This document shows, piece after piece, positions 9,126-16,700 of a stretch of DNA of 64,000 bases; positions within the stretch are counted from its first letter, which is position 1; every line of letters starts with the position of its first letter. The notes beneath the pieces were generated by a model. That model did not search any database. It was given only the letters and a program-made list of their open reading frames with translations, and was not told where the DNA came from. Location of the stretch: assembly GCF_025336485.1 (NCBI RefSeq), contig NZ_JAODAB010000006.1:1-64000 (forward strand), in the 5' to 3' direction. Made by a program: the position numbers and the translations under genes. Source of the DNA: Pseudomonas citri (GTDB taxonomy: Bacteria; Pseudomonadota; Gammaproteobacteria; Pseudomonadales; Pseudomonadaceae).

Positions 9126-10647
9126 AGTCCCGGATCAGCCGCCATGCTTCGTCCACTGGCAACGGTTGTTTCATGCGCTGGGCCAATGCCGCCATGGCCC
9201 GGCCTTCATCGCAGGCCACGGCTGCGACAACGAGTCCGTCGTTGCCCAGCAGGGCGATGAAGGGCGGCTGTTCGGGCGTGCCCTTGAATTCCAACTCATC
9301 CCAGCGCTCGGCGTGGCCAAGGTAGTCGTAGCGTTTGCCGAAGTGATAGGTCCAGAAAAACGGCACGTCCAGATAGTGTTCGTCACCGCCGAGCATGTTC
9401 GCGGCGGCGATGCGCGCCTGTTGCTGGGCCAGGCGCCAATGTTCGATGCGCCGGGGCTGGCCACTGAGGGGGAAAGTCGCGATATCCCCCACCGCCCATA
9501 ACCCGTCGACTACGCGCATGCCGGCGTCGACGGTCAGTGATTGGTCGGTTTCCCGTGGCAGGTTGGCAAAGGGCTCGGTGGCCGGGCGCACACCGATACC
9601 GACAATCACCAGGTCCGCCGCAACGCGCTGGCCATTATCCAGTACCACGGCTTGCACCTGGCCGGCTCCTTCGATCCGCGCCGCTTCGCCGTCGGTGCGA
9701 TAAATCACGCCGTTGGCCTGATGCCGGGCCAGGATCGCCTTGCCCACGCTTTCACCCAACTGCGCGGCGAAGGGTACGGGATGCCGGGCCAGGACGGTGA
9801 CCTCCAGTCCACGTTTACGCAACGACGAGGCGACTTCCATGCCGATGAAGCTGTCGCCGATAATCACTGCTCGTTGCGCTGGCCGGGCACTGTCGAGGAT
9901 CCGTCGGGTGTGATCGATGGTGCGCAGCACAAAGACTTGCGGCAAATCGCTGCCGGGTAGATCCAGGGTCTTGGGCGTCGCACCTGTGGCGATCAGAGCG
10001 GCGTCATAGCCCAGGCACTGGCCATCGGCGAGCCAGATCTTGCGTGCGACGGCGTCCAGGCGTGTGACTTCGCCATGGATCCGTTCGATGCGTTGCTGGG
10101 TGTAATACGTTTCATCGCGCAGCGGCGAGGTCTCGTCGACGGTCATGTCACCGGCCAGCACGTATTTGCTCAGCACGGTTCGGTCATACCCGGCCGCTGC
10201 TTCGCGGTCGATCATCTGGATCCGTCCGCCAAAGCCTTTCTCGCGCAACGCCGCCGCACAAGCCGTGCCAGCCGCTCCGGCTCCGATGATGACGAACGTG
10301 CGTGGATCATCGGCGGGCGGGACTTTTTCGGCGGGCAACGGCTGATCATCAACCCAGATGCCACCTTCCCGAACCTCTACGTGGTAACGCGCCAGGCTGT
10401 CGAGCGCAGGCGGCTCGCACAGGGCGCCGTCTTCGGCTCGGAACGCCGCCTTGTGCCAAGGGCAGATCAACCGTCCGTGGCAAACCGCCCCCTTGGCCAG
10501 TGGCGCGCCAGCGTGCGGGCAGCGGCCCTGGAAGGCGCGGACTTGATCGCCCGCGCGCAGCAGCAGAAGGGGAGTGTCGTTGATTTTCACTTCGAGGCCG
10601 CGGTCCTCGCGCACCTCGGCGAAGCGGGCGACCAGATGCAGGGACAT
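9115..10647 (-). CDS. Rieske-type FAD-dependent oxidoreductase
   Basis: A 510-residue fusion. The N-terminal Rieske domain (about residues 1-105) holds CPHAG and CPWHKA, the Cys-His pairs for a [2Fe-2S] cluster. The remainder is a class-I pyridine-nucleotide oxidoreductase with a FAD-binding IIGAGAAG (about 115), a NAD(P)H-binding IIGDSFIGME (about 255) and the FAD motif WAVGDIATF (about 390). This layout matches AIF-like / AIFM3-type reductases; the electron acceptor is unknown. I start at the ATG at 10647, where GGAGA lies seven bases upstream and the Rieske domain begins; the longer open frame upstream has no supporting features. The stop overlaps the convergent pgaD by 11 bases. Confidence 0.88.
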   Translation of the reverse strand: MSLHLVARFAEVREDRGLEVKINDTPLLLLRAGDQVRAFQGRCPHAGAPLAKGAVCHGRLICPWHKAAFRAEDGALCEPPALDSLARYHVEVREGGIWVDDQPLPAEKVPPADDPRTFVIIGAGAAGTACAAALREKGFGGRIQMIDREAAAGYDRTVLSKYVLAGDMTVDETSPLRDETYYTQQRIERIHGEVTRLDAVARKIWLADGQCLGYDAALIATGATPKTLDLPGSDLPQVFVLRTIDHTRRILDSARPAQRAVIIGDSFIGMEVASSLRKRGLEVTVLARHPVPFAAQLGESVGKAILARHQANGVIYRTDGEAARIEGAGQVQAVVLDNGQRVAADLVIVGIGVRPATEPFANLPRETDQSLTVDAGMRVVDGLWAVGDIATFPLSGQPRRIEHWRLAQQQARIAAANMLGGDEHYLDVPFFWTYHFGKRYDYLGHAERWDELEFKGTPEQPPFIALLGNDGLVVAAVACDEGRAMAALAQRMKQPLPVDEAWRLIRDFSG

Positions 10648-10783
10648 GGTGCATCTCCAGCAGGCGTTTCTCATTGGAGTCGAAGGAGTACAACGAGTTT
10701 CACTAATTGTCACTGCAACCGGGCCGGCACTGCGGCTATAGTTCGCAGGCCATCCATGGCCTGATCCGCATAAGGTGCCCGGT

Positions 10784-11344
10784 ATGACTCGATTGAACAC
10801 TCTCTCCCCCTGGTTGGCTGCTGTTGCCTTCGTGCTGTGCACACAAGGGGTTGCCCAGGCCGAGGAGCGTTTCACCCTCAGCATTCCCGGTGTGTCGGAC
10901 GACCGACTGTTCACCGCGGCGGCCGCCAGCGATGCGAACAATTGCGGTGGCAAGAACATTTCCCCGGCCTTGAGCTGGAATGCCGGCCCGCCGGGCACCC
11001 TCAGCTACGCCATCGTCATGTTGGACCCGGACGGCCAGCGGGGGCAGGGCGTCGATCACTGGATCCTCTACGGCATCAAGGCCTCCACCCGGCAGATCCC
11101 GACGGGAGCGGGCAGCAAACCCGCGCTGGAAGGCGTGAGTGGCATCAATAGCAAGAACACCCGCGGCTACATCGGCCCTTGCCCGCCCATCGGCGACAGC
11201 GCGCATCATTACCTGATCCAGCTGTTCGCCCTGGACCTGCCGCCGGAAGCGCTGCCCGCTGGCCTTACCCGTGCCCAGTTGATGGAAAAGATCAACGGCC
11301 ACGTACTGCGCAACAGTAGCGTAGTGCGGCGCTATCACCGCTGA
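10784..11344 (+). CDS. YbhB/YbcL family (PEBP-fold) exported protein
   Basis: A 186-residue protein with a signal peptide (cleavage near VAQA-EE, about residue 26), followed by a phosphatidylethanolamine-binding-protein fold. The family motifs are visible: DPDGQRG...DHWILYGI (about 84-101) and GPCPPIGDSAHHYLIQLFALD (read as GPCPPIGDSAHHY then LFALD, about 129-149). The bacterial members (YbhB, YbcL) have no firmly established substrate. I prefer the ATG at 10784 over the in-frame GTG at 10775 because AAGGTG at 10772-10777 is well placed for it. It is followed by an MFS gene 13 bases downstream, probably co-transcribed. Confidence 0.87.
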   Translation: MTRLNTLSPWLAAVAFVLCTQGVAQAEERFTLSIPGVSDDRLFTAAAASDANNCGGKNISPALSWNAGPPGTLSYAIVMLDPDGQRGQGVDHWILYGIKASTRQIPTGAGSKPALEGVSGINSKNTRGYIGPCPPIGDSAHHYLIQLFALDLPPEALPAGLTRAQLMEKINGHVLRNSSVVRRYHR

Positions 11345-11357
11345 CGCGAACCTGCCC

Positions 11358-12671
11358 ATGACTGCCACCCATCATCTACCAGGGGAACGATTCGGCCGGT
11401 CTGACTACAAGACCCTGGGCCTGGCTGCGCTCGGCGGGGCGCTGGAGATTTACGATTTCATTATCTTCGTCTTCTTCGCCCTGACCCTCAGTCAACTGTT
11501 CTTCCCACCGGAAATGCCCGATTGGCTGCGTTTGCTGCAAAGCTTCGGGATATTCGCCACGGGCTACCTGGCCCGGCCGCTGGGCGGCATCCTCATGGCG
11601 CACTTCGCCGATCGCCTGGGACGCAAGCGGGTGTTCAGCCTGAGCATCCTGATGATGGCCTTGCCGTGCCTGCTCATCGGGGTGATGCCGACCTATGCGC
11701 AAATTGGCTATTTCGCGCCGTTGCTGTTGCTGGCGTTGCGTATCCTGCAAGGCGCGGCGGTGGGCGGAGAGGTGCCGAGTGCCTGGGTGTTCGTGGCCGA
11801 ACATGCGCCGCTAAAGCACCGCGGCTATGCCTTGGGATTTCTCCAGGCCGGCCTGACCTTTGGCTACCTGCTCGGCGCCTTGACCGCAACGGCGCTGGCG
11901 CGGATCTACACACCGACGGAAATCCTCGATTACGCCTGGCGCTTGCCGTTCCTCCTGGGCGGGGTGTTCGGTGTGATCGGCGTCTGGTTGCGCCGTTGGC
12001 TGAGCGAGACGCCGATCTTCATGGCCTTGCAAGCCAACCGCGAAGGTGCGGCGGAGCTGCCGCTGCGCACGGTCCTGCGCGATCACCGGCCCGCCTTGCT
12101 GCCGGCCGCCATTCTCACCTGCGTGCTGACCAGCGCCGTGGTGGTGTTCGTGGTCATCACCCCCACCGTGATGCAGAAAAGCTTCGGCATGACCCCAGGC
12201 CACACTTTCGCCCTGAGTAGCCTGGGCATTGTGTTCCTGAACGTCGGCTGCGTCCTGGCCGGACTCATCGTCGATCGCATCGGCGCCTGGCGCACTGTCC
12301 TGCTCTATAGCCTGCTGCTGCCCCTGGGCATCGCCGTGCTCTACGCCAGCCTGATCAACGGCGGCGCCTGGCTGGGCCTGGCCTATGCCGTGGCCGGCCT
12401 CGGCTGCGGTGTGGTCGGCGCGGTGCCTTCGGTGATGGTCAGCCTGTTCCCGCCGAAGATCCGCGTGTCCGGCATTTCGCTCACCTACAACATCGCCTAT
12501 GCGTTGTGGGCGAGCATGACGCCGCTGCTGCTGATTGCACTGGTGCCTTGGAGCCCGTGGGTTTGCGTGGGGTACTGCGTGGTGATGGGGGCGGTGGGCG
12601 TGGGGGCGGCGCTGTATTTTCCGGGGCGGGAGCTGAAGGCTGCACGAGCATCGTTGGCGTGTGAGTCGTAG
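11358..12671 (+). CDS. MFS transporter, metabolite:H+ symporter type
   Basis: A 437-residue, 12-helix major-facilitator protein. It has the loop 2-3 motif (ADRLGRKRVF, about residues 85-94) and RILQGAAVGGEVPSAWVFVAEHAP, here read as LQGAAVGGE...EHAP, typical of the metabolite:H+ symporter group (ProP, ShiA, KgtP, CitA relatives). The substrate cannot be told from sequence. It lies 13 bases after the PEBP-like gene. A 32-base stretch inside this gene (12338-12369 region) reappears, 28 of 32 bases identical, at 13463-13494. Confidence 0.88.
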   Translation: MTATHHLPGERFGRSDYKTLGLAALGGALEIYDFIIFVFFALTLSQLFFPPEMPDWLRLLQSFGIFATGYLARPLGGILMAHFADRLGRKRVFSLSILMMALPCLLIGVMPTYAQIGYFAPLLLLALRILQGAAVGGEVPSAWVFVAEHAPLKHRGYALGFLQAGLTFGYLLGALTATALARIYTPTEILDYAWRLPFLLGGVFGVIGVWLRRWLSETPIFMALQANREGAAELPLRTVLRDHRPALLPAAILTCVLTSAVVVFVVITPTVMQKSFGMTPGHTFALSSLGIVFLNVGCVLAGLIVDRIGAWRTVLLYSLLLPLGIAVLYASLINGGAWLGLAYAVAGLGCGVVGAVPSVMVSLFPPKIRVSGISLTYNIAYALWASMTPLLLIALVPWSPWVCVGYCVVMGAVGVGAALYFPGRELKAARASLACES

Positions 12672-12680
12672 TCCGGCTTT

Positions 12681-12760
12681 TCAAAGACGCTCGCGCAAGA
12701 ACTCCAGCATGTGCGCCTGTGCGCGGACCGTCATCAAGGAAACGGCTGGTGAGCTTCTCC
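12681..12760 (-). pseudogene. Possible 3' remnant of a hydrolase gene
   Basis: Read on the minus strand, this short stretch encodes a peptide ending LMTVRAQAHMLEFLRERL followed by TGA. It resembles the amphipathic C-terminal helix of alpha/beta-hydrolase-fold enzymes. There is no upstream body: beyond 12760 the frame runs into the promoter region of the lipoprotein gene. It may be the tail of a deleted gene. The length is too small for a firm family call. Confidence 0.3.
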
Positions 12761-12816
12761 AAACCCCGTAGAATGCAACCGTTTTACCCATTACCTCTTC
12801 AAGGATGACTTTATCC

Positions 12817-13398
12817 ATGCGAGCTTTTGCTGCAATCCTGGCTTTCTGCCTTTTGGCAGGCTGTGCCTCTAAACCCGATTACTACATTTCCCCCACACCG
12901 GTCACGATCCCAAAGACCGCTACTTATTGGATCGACACGTTCAACGTCGAGGTCGTCGGTAAAAACGAACGCTTCCTGCCCGACGAAAAGGTCCGTGAGC
13001 AGTTGCATACCGATCTGATCGGTCGCCTGAGCGAAGACAATCGCTATGCTTCCAGCAAGGAAACCGCCGATTATCTCCTGGACGTGAACAGTGTCTACAC
13101 ACGCCGTATCCAGGACACTCACGGTGGCCTCATGAGCAAGATCGTTGCCGACGGTACGCTGCTTGCCAGTGTCGACTACAGTTATCAGGTCAAGGTGAAA
13201 AAGGGCGGTGCCGAGGTGTTGCACTTCGCCCAGGCCCGCGAGGGGCTGAGGCCCGGCGGCGCGGTCGGGCAATTTCAGAACATGCGAAGCCTGGCCGGTG
13301 CCTTGACGAACAAGGGCAACTCCGAAGTCGAAGAGTTTTACACCAGCGTGTTGAGCCGCTTCATCTCTGATGACCTACGGGCCATTCCGTCCCGCTAG
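12817..13398 (+). CDS. Hypothetical lipoprotein
   Basis: A 193-residue product with a clear lipoprotein signal: hydrophobic AAILAFC then lipobox LLAGC (Cys18 from the chosen start), so it is membrane-anchored in the envelope. Asp does not follow the Cys, which favours outer-membrane sorting. The mature part is mixed alpha/beta with no motif I recognise. An in-frame ATG at 12805 exists, but it is embedded in the AAGGA ribosome site, so I start at 12817. The last codons (TCC CGC TAG) are the first bases of the 57-bp repeat found again at 14248. Confidence 0.8.
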   Translation: MRAFAAILAFCLLAGCASKPDYYISPTPVTIPKTATYWIDTFNVEVVGKNERFLPDEKVREQLHTDLIGRLSEDNRYASSKETADYLLDVNSVYTRRIQDTHGGLMSKIVADGTLLASVDYSYQVKVKKGGAEVLHFAQAREGLRPGGAVGQFQNMRSLAGALTNKGNSEVEEFYTSVLSRFISDDLRAIPSR

Positions 13399-13446
13399 TC
13401 GACGCCGCTCCAATGAATGCCACTGCCGTAACCCGACCGGCCCGCC
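13390..13446 (+). repeat. 57-bp direct repeat, copy 1
   Basis: This 57-bp segment matches 14248-14304 at 52 of 57 positions with no gaps. It begins within the last three codons of the lipoprotein gene, covers a short spacer and ends 11 codons into a small ORF. Three differences lie in the spacer and two are synonymous changes in the shared codons. The two copies bracket the gene at 13608-14228. Confidence 0.85.
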
Positions 13447-13556
13447 TTGCTCACCAGCGCCATGTTCTACGCTGGCCTGATCAACGGCGGCACCCGGCAT
13501 CGCCAGTGGCTTTAAATGGCCCGATCGATACAATGTCTGCGCTGTGCGGGGCCTAA
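13413..13556 (+). CDS. Small ORF starting MNATAVTRPAR (47 aa), uncertain
   Basis: This 47-codon frame begins MNATAVTRPAR, exactly like the small ORF at 14271, after which the two diverge. The two differences inside the shared codons (ACT/ACC, GCC/GCA) do not change the protein, which hints at selection on the peptide. After codon 13 the DNA resembles part of the upstream MFS gene but read in another frame, so the rest is probably junk fused to a real start. No clear Shine-Dalgarno sequence is seen. It could equally be a non-coding repeat. Confidence 0.3.
   Translation: MNATAVTRPARLAHQRHVLRWPDQRRHPASPVALNGPIDTMSALCGA
13463..13494 (+). repeat. Fragment resembling the MFS gene
   Basis: Thirty-two bases including TACGCTGGCCTGATCAACGG match positions 12338-12369 of the MFS transporter gene at about 28 of 32 positions. 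The fragment follows copy 1 of the 57-bp repeat and has no reading frame of its own. It looks like debris of a duplication or recombination. Confidence 0.45.
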
Positions 13557-13607
13557 ACCCCTTTGTCCTGCACTGTTTGATACCGGCTTTGACTCAAGGA
13601 ATAGTCC

Positions 13608-14228
13608 ATGGAACTGCGTCAGTTACTCGTACCGATTGCTGCTCTCGTCACCTGCGCCAGCACATACGCCGCAACGCCTTCATTCGAAAATTTTGTCGCT
13701 TGTGATGCAAGCTCCTTGGCAGTTGTTAGCCAGCCTGCGCTCAAGGAGCGCGTTTCCAGTCAACTCGAAAACGGGCAGATCAAACTCAGTGGTGGTACTA
13801 AAACCGATTTGGGCCAGCGCTGGGTTTTCGACAAACCTGTGGTTGTCGACGGTATTTCCCTGACCGGTTTTTTTGCCGAGGATGTCGATCTGATGGGCTC
13901 TCGCGTCATCAACTGGGGTTTCTACACGCAACAGAGCCCTGACGAACTCTTTGCCCATTTTCAGAAAGTCACCGGTGCCGATCTGGAAAAAACCAACGGG
14001 ATTTATGCCCGTGCCCAGATCTGGTCCCACAAACAGTCCGCCTGGGTGTCCGAAAAGGGTGATAGCACCGCAGGCAAGCTGGTGACCGACACGGCGGAAC
14101 GGATATTGATGGTGGAGCCGGGTCCCGGGGATTTGGCCAAGACCAGCAAGGGCATGTTGACGTGCTCAGTCCAAGGCAACGTCACCGAAGCGATGCTCAA
14201 GACCACGCGGCCTGACTTGATCAGATAA
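13608..14228 (+). CDS. Hypothetical exported protein
   Basis: A 206-residue protein with a signal peptide (MELRQLLVPIAALVTCASTYAA, cleavage near Ala22-Thr23 as judged by eye). The mature protein has three cysteines, one near the start (VACDA) and one in the last 20 residues (LTCSV), which could form a disulfide in the periplasm. I recognise no domain. AAGGA lies seven bases before the ATG. Its base composition is slightly more AT-rich than its neighbours, and it lies between two copies of a 57-bp direct repeat, so it may have been inserted with a duplication. Confidence 0.72.
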   Translation: MELRQLLVPIAALVTCASTYAATPSFENFVACDASSLAVVSQPALKERVSSQLENGQIKLSGGTKTDLGQRWVFDKPVVVDGISLTGFFAEDVDLMGSRVINWGFYTQQSPDELFAHFQKVTGADLEKTNGIYARAQIWSHKQSAWVSEKGDSTAGKLVTDTAERILMVEPGPGDLAKTSKGMLTCSVQGNVTEAMLKTTRPDLIR

Positions 14229-14247
14229 ATACGCTTGGGCCAGCCAA

Positions 14248-14304
14248 TCCCGCTAGTCGACACGGTTCCAATGAATGCCACCGCAGTAACCCGACCGGCC
14301 CGCC
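14248..14304 (+). repeat. 57-bp direct repeat, copy 2
   Basis: This is the second copy of the segment at 13390-13446 (52 of 57 identical). Here the initial TCCCGCTAG is not part of a gene, whereas in copy 1 it is the end of the lipoprotein gene. Copy 1 is therefore probably the original context of that part. Confidence 0.85.
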
Positions 14305-14396
14305 AGGGTTGGTCCGGTTCTGCTTTTGAAGCATCCCGCAAAAAAAAATTCCGGCCGTTAACCCGAATCATGGATGCCTTGCGTCTGACCCAGTGA
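14271..14396 (+). CDS. Small basic ORF starting MNATAVTRPAR (41 aa), uncertain
   Basis: This 41-codon frame starts MNATAVTRPAR and continues into a basic stretch with RKKKF (encoded in a run of nine A) and ends ALRLTQ. Its stop TGA overlaps a GTG that opens the same frame as the VWA gene (GTGA overlap), an arrangement seen in translational coupling, although the better VWA start is 30 bases later. No good ribosome site precedes the ATG. It could be a leader peptide, a small basic protein, or chance. Confidence 0.35.
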   Translation: MNATAVTRPARQGWSGSAFEASRKKKFRPLTRIMDALRLTQ

Positions 14397-14425
14397 ACGA
14401 AACTTCCACTTTCGAGGTTCAGCCC

Positions 14426-16072
14426 ATGTCCCGTCCTCTTCCATTCCTGCGTCCTGCTGCCCAGGGTTTCGCCGTGACCTTGCTGGTGACGCTGGCCGGC
14501 TGCGGGCTGTCTTCGTCCCGGGAGGTCGCCAAGCCTGCCGACGTGGCGTCTCCCAGCTCGGCCCTGATAGGCGAAGTCGCCTATGAGCCATCCATGGCCA
14601 AGCGCAGCGTGGCGCCGTCACCGATGGTGGTGAGCGATGCCCCGGCCATGGACTACCGCAGCGAGCCGCGCGAGCAATATGAAAAGCTGCCCGACAATCC
14701 GATCCATAGCGTGATGGAAACGCCAGTCTCGACCTTCAGCGTGGATGTCGATACGGGTAGCTACGTCAACGTACGACGTTTCCTCAATCAAGGTAGCCTG
14801 CCGCCCGAAGGTGCCGTGCGACTGGAGGAAATGGTCAATTACTTTCCTTACGCCTACACCTTGCCCACCGACGGTTCACCTTTTGGAGTGACCACCGAAG
14901 TGGCCCCGTCGCCGTGGAATCCCCATACCCGCTTGTTGCGCATTGGCATCAAGGCGTCTGACCGCGCCGTGGCGGAACTGGCGCCCGCCAACCTGGTGTT
15001 CCTGGTGGATGTGTCCGGCTCCATGGACCGCCGTGAAGGCCTGCCGCTGGTCAAGAGCACCTTGAAGCTGCTGGTGGATCAGTTGCGCGACCAGGACCGG
15101 GTGTCGCTGGTGGTGTATGCCGGCGAATCGCGGGTGGTGCTCAAGCCCACTTCGGGCCGCGACAAAGCGACGATCCGCAACGCCATCGATCAATTGGACG
15201 CCGGCGGCAGCACCGCAGGGGCCTCGGGCATCGAACTGGCCTATCGGATGGCGCGGGAAAGTTTTATCGACAAGGGCATCAATCGCATCCTGCTGGCCAC
15301 CGATGGCGACTTCAACGTCGGCGTCAGCGATTTCGACAGCCTCAAGCAGATGGCCGTGGAACAACGTAAAAGCGGGGTCTCGCTGACGACGCTGGGCTTT
15401 GGCGTGGACAACTACAATGAACACCTCATGGAGCAACTGGCCGACGCCGGGGATGGCAACTATGCCTACATCGACAACCTGCTCGAAGCGCGCAAGGTGT
15501 TGGTGGACCAGCTCAGCTCCACCCTGGCGGTGGTGGCGCGGGATGTGAAGTTGCAAGTGGAATTCAATCCTGCCCAGGTCAGCGAATATCGCCTGTTGGG
15601 GTATGAGAACCGTGCGCTCAAGCGTGAGGATTTCAACAATGACAAGGTCGATGCGGGTGAGATTGGTGCCGGGCATACGGTCACGGCGTTGTATGAAATC
15701 GTTCCGAAGGGCGAACCAGGCTGGCTGGAGCCGTTGCGCTATGCCAACCCGCCAAAACAGGAGGGCAAGAGCAGCGAGCTGGCGATGTTGCGGGTGCGCT
15801 ACAAGCCTGCCGCCGGCGGTAGCAGCCGCTTGATCGAGCACCCCATCGTCAGAGCAGCGCAAAATGACAAAGCCAGTGATGACCTGCGCTTTGCCGCTGC
15901 CGTGGCCGCGTTTGCCCAGCAGCTCAAGGGCGATGGACGCTACATTGGCAACCTGAGTTTGCGTGACACCGCTGGCCTGGCCCGTTCTGCTCGAGGCGAA
16001 GACCCGTTTGGCTTGCGCGCCGAGTTCGTGCAATTGGTCGAGCTGGCACAGAGTCTGAAACCAGTACCGTGA
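14426..16072 (+). CDS. VWA-domain lipoprotein (YfbK-like)
   Basis: A 548-residue protein. The signal ends in lipobox LAGC (about residue 26), so it is a lipoprotein. A von Willebrand A domain follows (about 185-360) with an intact MIDAS: DVSGS, and TDGDFNVG for the later metal loop. Before it lies the N-terminal segment with ...TFSVDVDTGSYVNVRRFL, and the C-terminal part (about 370-545) matches the DUF3520 tail of YfbK-type proteins. I chose the ATG at 14426, preceded by GAGGT at 8 bases, over the GTG at 14393. Downstream lie an ECF-like sigma factor and a probable anti-sigma protein, so it may be part of an envelope-sensing unit. Its biochemical role is unknown. Confidence 0.87.
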   Translation: MSRPLPFLRPAAQGFAVTLLVTLAGCGLSSSREVAKPADVASPSSALIGEVAYEPSMAKRSVAPSPMVVSDAPAMDYRSEPREQYEKLPDNPIHSVMETPVSTFSVDVDTGSYVNVRRFLNQGSLPPEGAVRLEEMVNYFPYAYTLPTDGSPFGVTTEVAPSPWNPHTRLLRIGIKASDRAVAELAPANLVFLVDVSGSMDRREGLPLVKSTLKLLVDQLRDQDRVSLVVYAGESRVVLKPTSGRDKATIRNAIDQLDAGGSTAGASGIELAYRMARESFIDKGINRILLATDGDFNVGVSDFDSLKQMAVEQRKSGVSLTTLGFGVDNYNEHLMEQLADAGDGNYAYIDNLLEARKVLVDQLSSTLAVVARDVKLQVEFNPAQVSEYRLLGYENRALKREDFNNDKVDAGEIGAGHTVTALYEIVPKGEPGWLEPLRYANPPKQEGKSSELAMLRVRYKPAAGGSSRLIEHPIVRAAQNDKASDDLRFAAAVAAFAQQLKGDGRYIGNLSLRDTAGLARSARGEDPFGLRAEFVQLVELAQSLKPVP

Positions 16073-16127
16073 CCGCGAAAGGAGTTCGCACTGGTGGCCT
16101 GTACGGTTAATTCGAGTACTCAAATAG

Positions 16128-16700
16128 ATGCGTGCGCCGTTTGATACCCTCAGCGACGAATCGCTGCTAGCCCGCTATCGCGATGGCGACGGGGCTTCTT
16201 TCGAAGCCCTGTACGCCCGTCATCGCCAGGGGCTTTACCATTTTCTCATGTCGTTGAGCAATAAAGCCGAACTGGCCGAGGAAGTTTTCCAGGAAACGTG
16301 GCTCAGTTTGATCCGCAGCACTACGCAGCCACAGGGACGGGCGAGCTTTCGTACGTGGTTGTTCCAGATTGCCCGCAATCGGTTGATCGACCAGTGGCGT
16401 CGACACGGCGTCCACAGCCCGTTGCACGACCCTTACGATGAGCAATTGCATGTCCAGTGCGACGAGACCACCAGTCCTGAGCGCCAGTTGAGCCTGAGCC
16501 GCGATCAGGGCCGGTTGGAGGCCGCGTTGCAAGCCTTGCCCGAGGACCAGCGGGAAGTGTTTCTGCTGCGCCTGCACGGCGACCTGGACCTGGCGCAGAT
16601 CGCTGCCTTGACCGGCGCCCCACTGGAAACGGTAAAAAGCCGTTTGCGTTACGCCCAGCAGAAATTGCAACGCCTGCTGGCCGAGGAGGTACCCGCATGA
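16128..16700 (+). CDS. RNA polymerase sigma factor, ECF type
   Basis: A 190-residue sigma-70-family protein of ECF size. Region 2 spans about residues 10-80 (FEALYARHRQGLYHFL, then AEEVFQETWLSLIR) and region 4 spans about 130-185 (LPEDQREVFLLRLHGDL, IAALTGAPLETVKSRLRYA), ending in the helix-turn-helix. A TAG stop lies directly before the ATG in frame, so this is the earliest possible start; no good Shine-Dalgarno is visible. The 3' end overlaps the next ATG by four bases (ATGA), the usual pairing with an anti-sigma gene. It is probably activated by an envelope signal; its regulon is unknown. Confidence 0.93.
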   Translation: MRAPFDTLSDESLLARYRDGDGASFEALYARHRQGLYHFLMSLSNKAELAEEVFQETWLSLIRSTTQPQGRASFRTWLFQIARNRLIDQWRRHGVHSPLHDPYDEQLHVQCDETTSPERQLSLSRDQGRLEAALQALPEDQREVFLLRLHGDLDLAQIAALTGAPLETVKSRLRYAQQKLQRLLAEEVPA

